DNA of 64,000 nt from Paenibacillus sp. NFR01 (lineage in GTDB: Bacteria > Bacillota > Bacilli > Paenibacillales > Paenibacillaceae), in NCBI RefSeq assembly GCF_900111565.1, contig NZ_FOIK01000006.1, positions 1 through 64,000 on the forward strand, read 5' to 3'. The position numbers and the translations under genes are program-made. Every line of letters starts with the position of its first letter. Positions within the stretch are counted from its first letter, which is position 1. Below are positions 1 through 8,503 of the stretch, in pieces. A model generated the notes under the pieces. The model worked only from the letters and a program-made list of their open reading frames with translations. It was not told the DNA's origin and ran no database searches.

Positions 1-314
1 TGGCCGTTCACCCTCTCAGGTCGGCTACGCATCGTCGCCTTGGTGAGCCGTTACCCCACCAACTAGCTAATGCGCCGCAGGCCCATCCCGTGATGACAGA
101 TTGCTCCGTCTTTCATCCTCCCTTCAGGCGAAAAGAGGAATTATCCGGTATTAGCTACCGTTTCCGGTAGTTATCCCAGTTCATGGGGCAGGTTGCCTAC
201 GTGTTACTCACCCGTCCGCCGCTAAGCTTACCCCGAAGGATAAACTCCGCTCGACTTGCATGTATTAGGCACGCCGCCAGCGTTCGTCCTGAGCCAGGAT
301 CAAACTCTCCATTA
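1..314 (-). rRNA. rrs: 16S ribosomal RNA, 5' part (cut by window edge)
   Basis: This is the 5' end of a 16S rRNA gene read on the minus strand. The universal bacterial 5' primer region (GAGTTTGATCCTGGCTCAG) is present as its reverse complement at about 290-309, followed by the expected GACGAACGCTGGCGGCGTGC stretch. The 5' boundary is placed a few bases before GGAGAGTTTGATC by comparison with Bacillus 16S and is uncertain by several bases. The rest of the gene lies outside the window. Between it and its promoter is a leader with two short hairpins (around 317-335 and 346-358), as expected for rRNA precursor processing. Confidence 0.97.
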
Positions 315-471
315 AAGGCGCTTATGACAGCGCTTAAAATCGAAAGAGCGATTCGCTCATTTTGAAACATCTGACGAGAATTTGCATTCTCATTTAATAC
401 TCACTCGTTGTTCAGTTTTCAAAGATCAAACTTCGTTTTCGTGTCATCCGCTTGTCAGCAGCGACTTTTAT

Positions 472-501
472 AATATATCATGTTACCCTCGATTTAGTCA
501 A
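472..501 (-). promoter_or_regulatory. rRNA operon promoter
   Basis: On the minus strand TTGACT (501-496) and TATATT (477-472) are separated by 18 bp, with an overlapping TATTAT as an alternative -10. The site lies about 160 bp upstream of the 16S 5' end in a long AT-rich gene-free stretch, which is where an rRNA promoter is expected. Transcription start not determined. Confidence 0.65.
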
Positions 502-624
502 CCGTTTTTTTAATTTCTTTTTTCGGCGGCTTTGCGTCAGCGTTTTTCACAAACCGACGTTTCCGAGGGACGAGTTATAATTTAACACATCTTTTACAGA
601 GGAGTCAACACTAATTATTTCGCA

Positions 625-649
625 TAAAAAAGAGAGGCTTGCGCCTCTC
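625..649 (-). terminator. Terminator after ygxA
   Basis: Stem GAGAGGC/GCCTCTC (632-638 with 643-649) and TTGC loop, followed on the minus strand by a run of six T. It separates ygxA from the rRNA promoter downstream on the same strand. Confidence 0.85.
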
Positions 650-685
650 CCTTGTCTATCCGGAATTAACTCCGAAACAGCTGTA

Positions 686-1561
686 CTAAAGCGTATAACG
701 GATAACATGCCCGGCTCCATTATCGGCGGCCCAATCGGTGATTTCTTTGATAAGCGAGCGACTCACCATTTTTCGTAACACAAAAGGCAGTTCCGCTTCG
801 AGCTGACAAAGGTCGGGGTGCTCAAGCAGATCCTTGACGCTCCAGGTCCCCTTCCGGCTTCCGAGGGTATCCAGCAGCAGCCCGCAGCAGTACGCCATCT
901 TCGACATCAGCGTAAACTCGCAGCCAAGCAGAATCAACTCTACCCGCTGCTCCAGCGTTTCGGTACTGACTGTAAGTTCTTCATACAGCTTATATACGGG
1001 AGAATTCAAATGTTTGACCTGCTCCCACACCGCAGGTTGGGGAAACAGCCCGGCTTCGGCCACTTCGATTCTTGCCCAATGATACAAAGCAATAAGCACG
1101 CAATTGTAAGCATCCATGGTGCAGCCTGCATCCAGGTAACGTTTAGCCTTCACGTTCAAATGCAGAAACCGTGCAAACTCCACCAGCAGCACTCGCTCTT
1201 TAAGCGCCTTGCTGAAGGTGAGAATTTCATGCCTCATTTCGCCCAGAATACCCTGGGGGTCCCAAATGACCTCCCCTTCCATCAGACTGGTCAACAATTC
1301 ATTGTTGTCCCCGCGCAGGACGGCACGTTCCAACGCCGGAAGTCCCACATGGATCGTCTGCGTGCGCTTGTCTCCGTTAAAGGTATGGGTAAGGGTTCTT
1401 TCGTTATATTTATCCGCATGAAGCATCAGGACTACCATATCGAAATCGTGAAGAAGCGCGCTTTGAGCAGGCGGCTGGTCCATTTGCCGCAATGCGACGG
1501 CACCGAGAACATTCCTGTCAAAAATCTCTCCACTGGTCAAAGTCAAATTAGACAGTTCCAT
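686..1561 (-). CDS. ygxA: YgxA-like nucleotidyltransferase-fold protein
   Basis: A protein of 291 residues resembling the Bacillus YgxA family, annotated as nucleotidyltransferase-like with a C-terminal helical/winged-helix part; its biochemical role is unknown. Recognition rests on overall sequence (for example DFDMVVLMLHADKY near the N-terminus) and on position: in Bacillus ygxA sits beside ygzB and perR next to an rRNA operon, exactly as here. A longer reading frame begins at an upstream TTG (1576), but GGAGGG lies 4 bases before the ATG at 1561 and overlaps the codons of the longer form, so the shorter start is chosen. It is transcribed towards the rRNA operon and stopped by a strong hairpin. 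Confidence 0.85.
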   Translation of the reverse strand: MELSNLTLTSGEIFDRNVLGAVALRQMDQPPAQSALLHDFDMVVLMLHADKYNERTLTHTFNGDKRTQTIHVGLPALERAVLRGDNNELLTSLMEGEVIWDPQGILGEMRHEILTFSKALKERVLLVEFARFLHLNVKAKRYLDAGCTMDAYNCVLIALYHWARIEVAEAGLFPQPAVWEQVKHLNSPVYKLYEELTVSTETLEQRVELILLGCEFTLMSKMAYCCGLLLDTLGSRKGTWSVKDLLEHPDLCQLEAELPFVLRKMVSRSLIKEITDWAADNGAGHVIRYTL

Positions 1562-1689
1562 ACTTCCCTCCATCAAATTTGGCGAATTTGCGTCAGTCAG
1601 TTATAATTCACTTGAACATTAATATTCTACATATTCATGTCAGTTCCTCCTGCACCGCCTAACTATATTTTAGCGAGGAGAAGGTACTC

Positions 1690-2046
1690 ATGAAGTTTAA
1701 ATCGGCTAAAATCAATGCTTTTCGCACATGGGGACTGTTGCTTACGCTGCTGGGGATGGGCCTGATGATCCTCGGCACCGCCGGCATCGTATTTTGGGGT
1801 TCCGCGGGAAAAGTTATTGCCGCCGTCGGTCTCGTCATCGGCTTGGTGGCCATGATGGCCAGCCTAGCGATTTATTTCTGGGCCGGCATGCTCTCGACCA
1901 GCGCCGTGCAGCTGGAATGTCCCGAATGCCGCAAGCTAACCAAAATGCTAGGTAAAACCGACCGCTGTATGTTCTGCCATACGATCTTGACCCGCGACCC
2001 GCAGCTGGCGACCGTAACGGCGGAGCAGCTCGAACGCACGGAATGA
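1690..2046 (+). CDS. ygzB: YgzB, UPF0295/DUF2614 membrane protein
   Basis: A 118-residue protein with two predicted membrane helices (about 12-34 and 40-64) and a C-terminal cytoplasmic tail holding a CPEC...CMFC pair of cysteine motifs, consistent with a small zinc-binding knuckle. This is the UPF0295 (YgzB) family, function unknown. The start has GAGGAGAAGG about 6 bases upstream. It diverges from ygxA, and perR lies a short distance away beyond a GH18 gene, a partly conserved arrangement with Bacillus, where ygzB and perR are direct neighbours. A strong terminator follows. Confidence 0.88.
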   Translation: MKFKSAKINAFRTWGLLLTLLGMGLMILGTAGIVFWGSAGKVIAAVGLVIGLVAMMASLAIYFWAGMLSTSAVQLECPECRKLTKMLGKTDRCMFCHTILTRDPQLATVTAEQLERTE

Positions 2047-2069
2047 TAACCATCTTTTCAAACATGCAA

Positions 2070-2118
2070 TGAGGGCGTCCCGCAGCCGACCAAGGCTTTG
2101 GGACACCCTCATTTTTTT
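2070..2118 (+). terminator. Terminator after ygzB
   Basis: TGAGGG-c-GTCCC pairs with GGGAC-a-CCCTCA (2070-2081 with 2100-2111) and is followed by seven T on the plus strand. No comparable T run exists on the other side, so it acts for ygzB rather than for the converging GH18 gene. Confidence 0.88.
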
Positions 2119-2130
2119 AGGCTATACAGG

Positions 2131-3852
2131 TTACTTATGAATGCCCTGGAGTGCTTCCCACGCCTCGGCATTGGCAAAACTGCGGTTCCAAGAAGCGATT
2201 CCCCCGAGCTGAAACGATTTGGCGAGCTTGACCCGGGCTTCCAGCGACAGCTTGTCTTCGATCCAGATTTTTTTTGCTGCACCGTCCTCTTTGTATTCTA
2301 CATAATGCTGGCCTGCCGCTTCGTCGAGCACCGGCTTCAGCTTTTTCTCCGCGATGATCTCTTGTACCGCGTTCATGCTTACCGCCTTGGAACTGAGCTT
2401 GGTTTCCCCTTTTTCCGTAGTTTCGGACCAAATGCGGGTATACAGCGGCACGCCTAGAATAAGCTTCTCGGCAGGAACGCCGTCTTCCTCGATGATCCGG
2501 CTCACGGATGAGCCGGCCCATGGCAGTGAAGCTACCGAACCCGCCACCGGGCTGGACGCCCAATGCTCATCGTAGGCCATCACAATCAGAAAATCGACGA
2601 CCTCGCCCAGCGCCTTGCGGTCCAGAAACAGCGACCACATTTCACTGTTTGATTTAGGCGTGACGTCCATCGAAATGATGAGATTTTTGGCCTGGGCCAT
2701 CGGCTTCAGCTCCCGCATAAACTGGGTCACGTTCGCCTTATCTTTGGTGTAGACATTTTCAAAATCGATATTGATGCCGTCCAAATTGTACAAATCGGCG
2801 TAGGCCAGCATCTGCACGATGGTGTTCATCCGCCGCTCGTAGGTAGACAATGCTACGGTCGTCAGGTCCGGCTCAAAACTGTTGCTCAGCAGACCCCATA
2901 CTTCCATCCCTTTGGCATGCGCCCACGCTACATAAGACTTGTCCGCCTGGCTGCGCACGTTGCCGTCATTGTCCACGATCCGGAACCAGGTTGGGCTGGC
3001 GACATTGACGCCCGGCATCGCGCCGAACTTCTGCGGGTTCGGGTTGCGTTCGTATACCGCTTCCCAGTACAGGTTCACCGCTTTGCCTTTCCAGCTGCGC
3101 TCAGCCCGGGTAGGCACGACCGGCAGCGGTTCGACCGTCTTTTGCCCGGCGGAGAGAATATCGTCCTTTTTGACATAACCGGCGTAGCCACTGTTCATTT
3201 GCACATACAACCAGTCTTCGTTATCGGAGTTCCAGATCTTCACGACCGTGCCTGGAGTCATGTCCGCCAGGATCGGCGCATGAATTGAAGCTTCGCTTCT
3301 CAGGGCCCGGGTGCGGTCCCCTTCGTTTCCTTTTACTTTACCCAGCGGTACGCTCTCCCCTGCCGTCATCAGCAGCACTGAGCCGGTCTCGGTGTCCTCC
3401 TCCACCTCAAAGCCGTACAGGCTCTCCAGCGTGTCGGCCGGCAGAAACGTTGTGCCCGACTGGTCTTCCGGCGCCAGGCGCAATTGCATCGGCTTATTGT
3501 TCAAGCTCGCATCGGTGGAATTCTCCTGCATGTACAGAAGATCATTGGCCGTCGTCAAAATAACCGATTTGGTGCCTTCCTCATATCGTATGGACGAATC
3601 CACGTATTTCTGTAAAAACGGCAGGGGCAGCAGCAGGCCGTCCCCGGTTCCGGATGCCGAATAGCCGGTCATTTCGCCATGCACGAAAATCGGTTTGTCC
3701 ACGCTTCTCCATTCCGGTTCGATATGCAGCCGGTTCGGCAGAACCTGATAAATAACCCAGTATGCGGCAAGAGCAACAAGTACGAGTCCCAGCAAACGGC
3801 GGAACAGCCTGCCGCGCCGCCTGGAACGGCGATGAATTTGTGTCCGGTTCAA
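2131..3852 (-). CDS. Membrane-anchored GH18 glycosidase with SH3b domain
   Basis: A 573-residue protein with a basic N-terminus and one membrane helix (about 18-38) that would leave the rest outside the cell. Next comes a stretch resembling the copper-amine-oxidase N-terminal/stalk module (about 50-175), a bacterial SH3 domain (about 178-240, WLYVQMNSGYAGYVKK) and a C-terminal glycoside hydrolase family 18 domain. The GH18 active-site motif is visible as DGINIDFE, with the catalytic Glu kept. The nearest known relatives are Bacillus spore/cell-wall GH18 proteins such as YdhD and YaaH, so cortex or peptidoglycan hydrolysis is a reasonable inference but not shown. The start is TTG with GGAGG 6 bases upstream. 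Confidence 0.85.
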   Translation of the reverse strand: MNRTQIHRRSRRRGRLFRRLLGLVLVALAAYWVIYQVLPNRLHIEPEWRSVDKPIFVHGEMTGYSASGTGDGLLLPLPFLQKYVDSSIRYEEGTKSVILTTANDLLYMQENSTDASLNNKPMQLRLAPEDQSGTTFLPADTLESLYGFEVEEDTETGSVLLMTAGESVPLGKVKGNEGDRTRALRSEASIHAPILADMTPGTVVKIWNSDNEDWLYVQMNSGYAGYVKKDDILSAGQKTVEPLPVVPTRAERSWKGKAVNLYWEAVYERNPNPQKFGAMPGVNVASPTWFRIVDNDGNVRSQADKSYVAWAHAKGMEVWGLLSNSFEPDLTTVALSTYERRMNTIVQMLAYADLYNLDGINIDFENVYTKDKANVTQFMRELKPMAQAKNLIISMDVTPKSNSEMWSLFLDRKALGEVVDFLIVMAYDEHWASSPVAGSVASLPWAGSSVSRIIEEDGVPAEKLILGVPLYTRIWSETTEKGETKLSSKAVSMNAVQEIIAEKKLKPVLDEAAGQHYVEYKEDGAAKKIWIEDKLSLEARVKLAKSFQLGGIASWNRSFANAEAWEALQGIHK

Positions 3853-3953
3853 AATAAACCTCCATATGTGAAAGAGATAGATTGATAGGTTGGTCTTCCA
3901 ATGTAAGTATACGCCTCGAACGGCTGGTTGGTCGCGTAAATCTTTTTGGTAAA

Positions 3954-3996
3954 AACAAAAAAACGCGCGGCCCCCGCTTGGGGAACCGGCACGTTT
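3954..3996 (-). terminator. Terminator after perR
   Basis: A GC-rich imperfect hairpin (3961-3996) closed by AAACG/CGTTT ends with seven T on the minus strand, 37 bp after the perR stop codon. Confidence 0.8.
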
Positions 3997-4032
3997 CGGA
4001 AGGTATGCATATGCGATTGAGTGATAAAGGAA

Positions 4033-4464
4033 CTAGTGTTTCTGTTCGCTGCAGCCTTTGCAGACTCCATAAAGCTCCATGCGCAGACCGTGAATTTTGA
4101 AGCCGGTAGCTTTCTCGGCCTGCTCCTCCACTTCATGCAGAGAAGGGTAGCTGAAGTCTTCGATTTTGCCGCATTCCTGGCAGATGACGTGATAGTGATC
4201 GGATACGTTCGCATCAAAGCGGCTGGAGCTGTCGCCATAGGTCAATTCGCGGACCATGCCGGCCTCCATGAACATCTTGAGATTGTTGTACACCGTCGCC
4301 ACGCTCATGCTGGGAAACTGGGGTTCGAGCGCACGATAAATATCGTCCGCCGTCGGATGGTTGAGCGATTCCATCAAATACGTAAGAATCGCATGACGCT
4401 GGGGCGTAATACGGACACCGGTAGTTTTCAATTGTTCCAAAGCGTGCTGTACACCACTACCCAT
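4033..4464 (-). CDS. perR: Peroxide-responsive repressor PerR (Fur family)
   Basis: A 143-residue Fur-family regulator. The N-terminal winged helix (about 1-85) includes RITPQRHAILTYL and the recognition part SVATVYNNLKMF; the C-terminal dimerisation domain has the structural zinc site CxxC...CxxC (CQEC and CKGC) and the His/Asp residues (DANVSDHYH) that form the regulatory metal site. In Bacillus PerR senses hydrogen peroxide by iron-catalysed oxidation of histidines at this site and represses catalase, alkyl hydroperoxide reductase and haem genes. PerR rather than Fur or Zur is supported by closeness to the Bacillus protein and by the ygxA/ygzB/rRNA context. It has its own promoter and terminator, so is monocistronic. 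Confidence 0.92.
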   Translation of the reverse strand: MGSGVQHALEQLKTTGVRITPQRHAILTYLMESLNHPTADDIYRALEPQFPSMSVATVYNNLKMFMEAGMVRELTYGDSSSRFDANVSDHYHVICQECGKIEDFSYPSLHEVEEQAEKATGFKIHGLRMELYGVCKGCSEQKH

Positions 4465-4503
4465 TCATTCCACCGCCTTTAAATTTCAAACAAAGATATT
4501 GTC

Positions 4504-4533
4504 ATTGTAAAACCGGGCTTTCGGCGTTGTCAA
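4504..4533 (-). promoter_or_regulatory. perR promoter with AT-rich upstream palindrome
   Basis: On the minus strand TTGACA (4533-4528), 18-bp spacer, TACAAT (4509-4504), about 40 bp before the perR start. Immediately upstream (about 4541-4566) is an almost pure A/T stretch with ends TTATAT/ATATAA. It resembles a degenerate Per box (TTATAATNATTATAA) but does not match it well, so autoregulation is only suggested. Confidence 0.7.
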
Positions 4534-4581
4534 TGTAACTATTATATTATATTTATTATTATATAAGAAAAATTTTTTATT

Positions 4582-6426
4582 TCAATATTTCTTCACATTA
4601 ATATTGCTGTTTCCTTCGATATGCAGCTTGAACTCGCCGGTTCCCGTCTTGCCGGAGATCGTTTTCTTCTCAATGGAAAAGCCGGGAATATCCGTGGTTA
4701 AATCCCCGTAGCTGCTGGATCCGTCAAGCTTGTAATTGCCTTCCTCCGGAAGGGCAAGGTCAATGTCGCCGACCGCGCTGTAGACATCCCAGTCTCCGCC
4801 TACCTCCGCCGTCCGGATGCCGATGATGCCGTTCAGCGACTCCGCCTGTACCTTCATTCTTGCTCCGTCGATGTTTACGTTCCCGTTTTTGGTCGACAGC
4901 GAAAGATCATCCCCGCTGCGCACCGCTGAAATATGGCCCACCGCCGTGGTCAGCTGCAGCGCACCGCTGACATCCCAGGCGTCCATATTCCCGCCGCTGG
5001 TCGACAGGTTGACACCGCCTTGCACCTCTCTTACCCGTACGGCGCCGTTTAAGGTCTTCCCTTCAACGTCGCCGAAAATGCGGTGGAGAATCAGTTCCCC
5101 GTTCCCCGTCTCCAATGCAATGTTCCCGATGGCCTCCACATTCTGCAGCGTGATGTCGCCGTTCATGGTTCGCACCTGCAGATTAAAGCGCCGGTTGTCC
5201 GGCACGGAGATATCGAGATCGACGCGCGGCTGGCGTTTGCCCGAATCCCCGTACGACTTGTTGACCGTAGTAATCTTTATGGCCGCGCCACCCTCGGCAC
5301 TGACAAACGATTGTTCGGCCACCGCCGCGGCCAGCGCCCCGTCCAGCTGATCGACCCATACGGTCGAACCGATCACCACATCCTTCACGGGTGCGCGATG
5401 GATCAAAATATCCCCGTTAATGCCTTCGATCGTGATTTTGGCTGTACGCAGCTCCACCGGAACATGCAGCGGCATTTTATCGAACCGGCTTCCTTCCGCT
5501 TCTCCATATTCCGCTGCAGCCGTCGTCAAATTCAGGCTGACTTTATTCCACAGATGCAAATAATGCTCCTGCTCGGCGACAATAAAAACACTGACGGAAA
5601 GCACAAGGGCGGCGAAGAGCCCGCGGAGATCCATCCGCGCTTTCGCAGCAGGCTTCTTCCCGCGGCCTTTTTTCCGGAAAACGAACAACGAGATGAAAAT
5701 ATACTCAAGTCCCCATAGAACCGCTGCCGCAGGCCACCATTTCAGCATCAGGTAGAGCAAATCCGAGCCGCTGCGGGCATCGATCAGCAGCAAAACCCCC
5801 ATCGAAACAAGCGTTGCCGCTGCGGTGTATCGGCCAACACGGCGAATCCTCGGCACGGCTCCGCGGCCGTCCAGCAAATGCTTAACTGCCTCGCGAATGG
5901 CAAGCCACACCCCGCCGCCCATCAATGCCACGCTTACCGCCAGGCTGCCTTGCTGGTCGATAAACCGCTGCAGCCACTCCGGCTTCTGCCGGAACAAAAA
6001 CATCGCCGTCCCGCCGAGGACCAGCATCAAGCCAAAACGGATATTTTGCCAGCCTTGGATGCTTCGCCGGCGCCCTTTCGGGGTTCCGGCAAAGCCACCC
6101 TGGCGGTCCGCCGATTGCAGCACATCGAACAGGTTATAGAAATACAGCGCCGGGATCAGCAGCCCCAGCAGCACCAGCAGCGGCACATTGACCTGCATGC
6201 CGATCGATGAAAAATACAGCATGCACGCCAAATCAAGCAAAATGATGAAAATAAAGGTAATTCCTTTGCGCAAAAAGCCCAAGTACAAATGTCCCGTGCC
6301 AGGGATCAGCGCACTGAACAGTCCGGCTAAAAATTTGCTTTTGCGGGGACGAGCTTTGGTACGGGGAGGAATCAGCGGCGGATTCTGCTCCTCCAGTGTT
6401 GAATCGTGGTCCTGGCCGGGGTTCAT
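4582..6426 (-). CDS. Polytopic membrane protein with C-terminal DUF4097 domain
   Basis: A 614-residue protein. The N-terminal third has about eight hydrophobic segments beginning with a GxGHxYLG motif (FSALIPGTGHLYLGFLRKG) like that of small TM2/DUF5683-type membrane proteins. After a last helix near residue 275 comes a long outer part of repeated beta-strand turns (GDITLQNVEAIGNIALETGN..., GDVEGKTLNGAVRV...) typical of the DUF4097 putative adhesin domain, also seen in LiaG. Function unknown; in Bacillus, LiaG-type domains are linked to cell-envelope stress operons, but no two-component system adjoins this gene. AAGGAGGAG precedes the ATG by 8 bases. The acetyltransferase gene lies 42 bp upstream on the same strand and may be co-transcribed. 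Confidence 0.75.
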   Translation of the reverse strand: MNPGQDHDSTLEEQNPPLIPPRTKARPRKSKFLAGLFSALIPGTGHLYLGFLRKGITFIFIILLDLACMLYFSSIGMQVNVPLLVLLGLLIPALYFYNLFDVLQSADRQGGFAGTPKGRRRSIQGWQNIRFGLMLVLGGTAMFLFRQKPEWLQRFIDQQGSLAVSVALMGGGVWLAIREAVKHLLDGRGAVPRIRRVGRYTAAATLVSMGVLLLIDARSGSDLLYLMLKWWPAAAVLWGLEYIFISLFVFRKKGRGKKPAAKARMDLRGLFAALVLSVSVFIVAEQEHYLHLWNKVSLNLTTAAAEYGEAEGSRFDKMPLHVPVELRTAKITIEGINGDILIHRAPVKDVVIGSTVWVDQLDGALAAAVAEQSFVSAEGGAAIKITTVNKSYGDSGKRQPRVDLDISVPDNRRFNLQVRTMNGDITLQNVEAIGNIALETGNGELILHRIFGDVEGKTLNGAVRVREVQGGVNLSTSGGNMDAWDVSGALQLTTAVGHISAVRSGDDLSLSTKNGNVNIDGARMKVQAESLNGIIGIRTAEVGGDWDVYSAVGDIDLALPEEGNYKLDGSSSYGDLTTDIPGFSIEKKTISGKTGTGEFKLHIEGNSNINVKKY

Positions 6427-6468
6427 TTCCGGACTCCTCCTTAAGAATTAGCATATGTTGTGCGGGCC

Positions 6469-6939
6469 TTAAAGCTTCCCGCCGCGGTGAAATTCAATCA
6501 GCTCCACACCCGGAGCCACTTCCTCCACACTAAAAGGAACAAAGCCATGCTTCCTGTACAGCGCAACCGCAGGCTCGTTCAGCTTCCCTGTGGAAACAAT
6601 GAACTGCCGCATGGACGGATAGCAGGCAAACACATGGGTGAGCAGGCTTCCGGCGACGCCTCTGCGGAAATGGTCCGGGTGCACCATCATCCGGGTTACG
6701 GTAAGAATGCCCGGCGCCTCTTCCATCACGGCCACGGCTCCCGCAAGCCCCTCTTCGGCGTCGAAGCTGCCGTAAAAGGTCTCGTGGGACTGTCTTAACA
6801 TATCCCTCGTTTCCAGCAGCGGCGGTATTTCATGAAATCCGATGAGTTCGGCTTCAAGGCGATAAGCCTTATGCTGCAGGCTCCACAGCTCGCTTACGGT
6901 AACATCGTCCCGCAAATCCAGCTTCTGAATCGTATTCAT
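6469..6939 (-). CDS. GNAT-family N-acetyltransferase
   Basis: A 156-residue protein with the GNAT acetyl-CoA fold: the motif A region reads TVTRMMVHPDHFRRGVAGSLL (R/Q-x-x-G-x-G/A type pyrophosphate loop), and the C-terminal half ends in NEPAVALYRKHGF, the usual motif B. Substrate cannot be told from sequence. The frame is open further upstream, but the ATG at 6939 has AGGGGG about 10 bases before it and starts at the natural beginning of the domain. It lies downstream of gatB on the same strand after a 100-bp gap with only a weak hairpin (6970-6994, no T run). Confidence 0.8.
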   Translation of the reverse strand: MNTIQKLDLRDDVTVSELWSLQHKAYRLEAELIGFHEIPPLLETRDMLRQSHETFYGSFDAEEGLAGAVAVMEEAPGILTVTRMMVHPDHFRRGVAGSLLTHVFACYPSMRQFIVSTGKLNEPAVALYRKHGFVPFSVEEVAPGVELIEFHRGGKL

Positions 6940-7039
6940 TGCCGCATAACCCCCTATTATGCCGCTTAAGGGCCTGCCGTAAACCGGCAAGCCCCAAGCC
7001 ATTGGTTCAATACATATATACCCCGAAAGGCGTTAACGT

Positions 7040-8473
7040 CTAGCGGCTGAGCACTTCGGCCAGAAGCGTGTTTACCAGTCCGGGATTTGCTTTTCCCTTG
7101 CTTTCTTTCATGACCTGGCCGACGAGGAAGCCGATGGCTTTCTGTTTGCCCGCTTTGTAATCCTCTACGGATTGCGGGTTGGCCGCAACGACATCTTCCA
7201 CGATCTTCTTGATGGCCCCTTCGTCGCTGATCTGTACGAGTCCCTTTTCTTCAACGATGACGCCCGGGAGCTTGCCGCTGTCCAGCATTTCTTTAAAGAC
7301 GGTTTTGGCGATTTTGCTGCTGATGGTGCCGGCGGCAATCAGGTTAACCATTTCGCCGAGGCCCTGCGGCGTAATCTTCACCGCGGACAGCTCCAGATTG
7401 TTGCCGTTCAGGTAGGCAAGCAGGTCACCCATCATCCAGTTCGCGATTTGTTTCGCATCCTTCGTATAGGCCAGGCTGCCTTCGAAAAAGTCTGCCAGCG
7501 GCTTGGAGGCGGTCAGAATGCCCGCATCATAGGCGGTAAGGCCGAATTCCTCGCTGTAACGCGCCTTTCGCGCATCCGGAAGCTCGGGAATCGTGCTGCG
7601 GATGGATTCCTTCCAGGCTTCATCGATATGCAGCACAATCAGGTCGGGATCCGGGAAATAGCGGTAGTCATGCGCTTCTTCTTTGCCGCGCATCGACAAG
7701 GTTTTGCCGGCAACTTCGTCCCAGCGCCGGGTCTCCTGCTCGACTTCGCCGCCATCGTCCAGAATCTCCGCTTGGCGGAACTGCTCGTATTCCAAGCCGC
7801 GCAGCACGCCGCGGAACGAGTTCATGTTCTTCAGTTCGGCACGGATGCCGAATTCCTTCTGTCCGTAAGGGCGAAGGCTAATGTTGGCGTCGCAGCGCAT
7901 CGAGCCTTCTTCCATCTTGACGTCGGATACGTCGCAATACTGCATGATGGCACGGATTTTCTCCAGATAAGCCCGCGCTTCCTCCGGCGAACGGAGATCC
8001 GGCTCAGACACGATCTCGATCAGCGGCGTACCTACCCGGTTGAAGTCAACCAGCGAAGCGAAACCTCCGTCCACATGCGTGAGCTTACCGGCATCTTCCT
8101 CCAGATGCAGCCGGGTAATGCCGATGCGCTTCGTTTCGCCGTTCACTTCGATGTCGATCCAGCCGTTCAGGCCGATCGGCTGATCGTATTGAGAGATCTG
8201 GTATGCCTTCGGGGAATCCGGATAGAAGTAGTTTTTGCGGTCGAATTTGCTGACGTCGCCGATCGTGCAGTTCAGCGCCATCGCCGCTTTCATGGCATAT
8301 TCCACCGCCTGGCGGTTTAGAACCGGCAGCACGCCGGGATGGCCGAGGCAAACGGGACAGGTATGGGTATTGGCCGGAGCACCGAAGGCCGTAGAGCATC
8401 CGCAAAAAATTTTGGACTTCGTATGCAGTTCGACGTGAACCTCCAGCCCGATAACAGTTTCATAATTGGACAT
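7040..8473 (-). CDS. gatB: Asp-tRNA(Asn)/Glu-tRNA(Gln) amidotransferase subunit B
   Basis: A 477-residue GatB. In the GatCAB complex it binds the misacylated tRNA and phosphorylates the acyl side chain so that ammonia from GatA can convert Glu-tRNA(Gln) or Asp-tRNA(Asn) to the amide. Visible hallmarks are YETVIGLEVHVEL at the N-terminus, the zinc-type cysteines CGCS...CPVCLG, the kinase-like core (RTGV-type loop FNRVGTPLIEIVSEP, RCDANISLRP), and the C-terminal YqeY-like tail domain (about 330-477). Length is normal. GGAGG stands 6 bases before the ATG. Last gene of gatCAB, following gatA after 30 bp. Confidence 0.98.
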   Translation of the reverse strand: MSNYETVIGLEVHVELHTKSKIFCGCSTAFGAPANTHTCPVCLGHPGVLPVLNRQAVEYAMKAAMALNCTIGDVSKFDRKNYFYPDSPKAYQISQYDQPIGLNGWIDIEVNGETKRIGITRLHLEEDAGKLTHVDGGFASLVDFNRVGTPLIEIVSEPDLRSPEEARAYLEKIRAIMQYCDVSDVKMEEGSMRCDANISLRPYGQKEFGIRAELKNMNSFRGVLRGLEYEQFRQAEILDDGGEVEQETRRWDEVAGKTLSMRGKEEAHDYRYFPDPDLIVLHIDEAWKESIRSTIPELPDARKARYSEEFGLTAYDAGILTASKPLADFFEGSLAYTKDAKQIANWMMGDLLAYLNGNNLELSAVKITPQGLGEMVNLIAAGTISSKIAKTVFKEMLDSGKLPGVIVEEKGLVQISDEGAIKKIVEDVVAANPQSVEDYKAGKQKAIGFLVGQVMKESKGKANPGLVNTLLAEVLSR

Positions 8474-8503
8474 CGTGATCCTCCTTCCTTTAGGGGCCGC
8501 AGG

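Noticed and set aside
4541..4566. Possible Per box upstream of perR
   Set aside because: AT-rich and roughly palindromic, but the match to TTATAATNATTATAA is too poor to list as a site of its own.
6970..6994. Hairpin after gatB
   Set aside because: Has a mismatch and no T run; not listed as a terminator.
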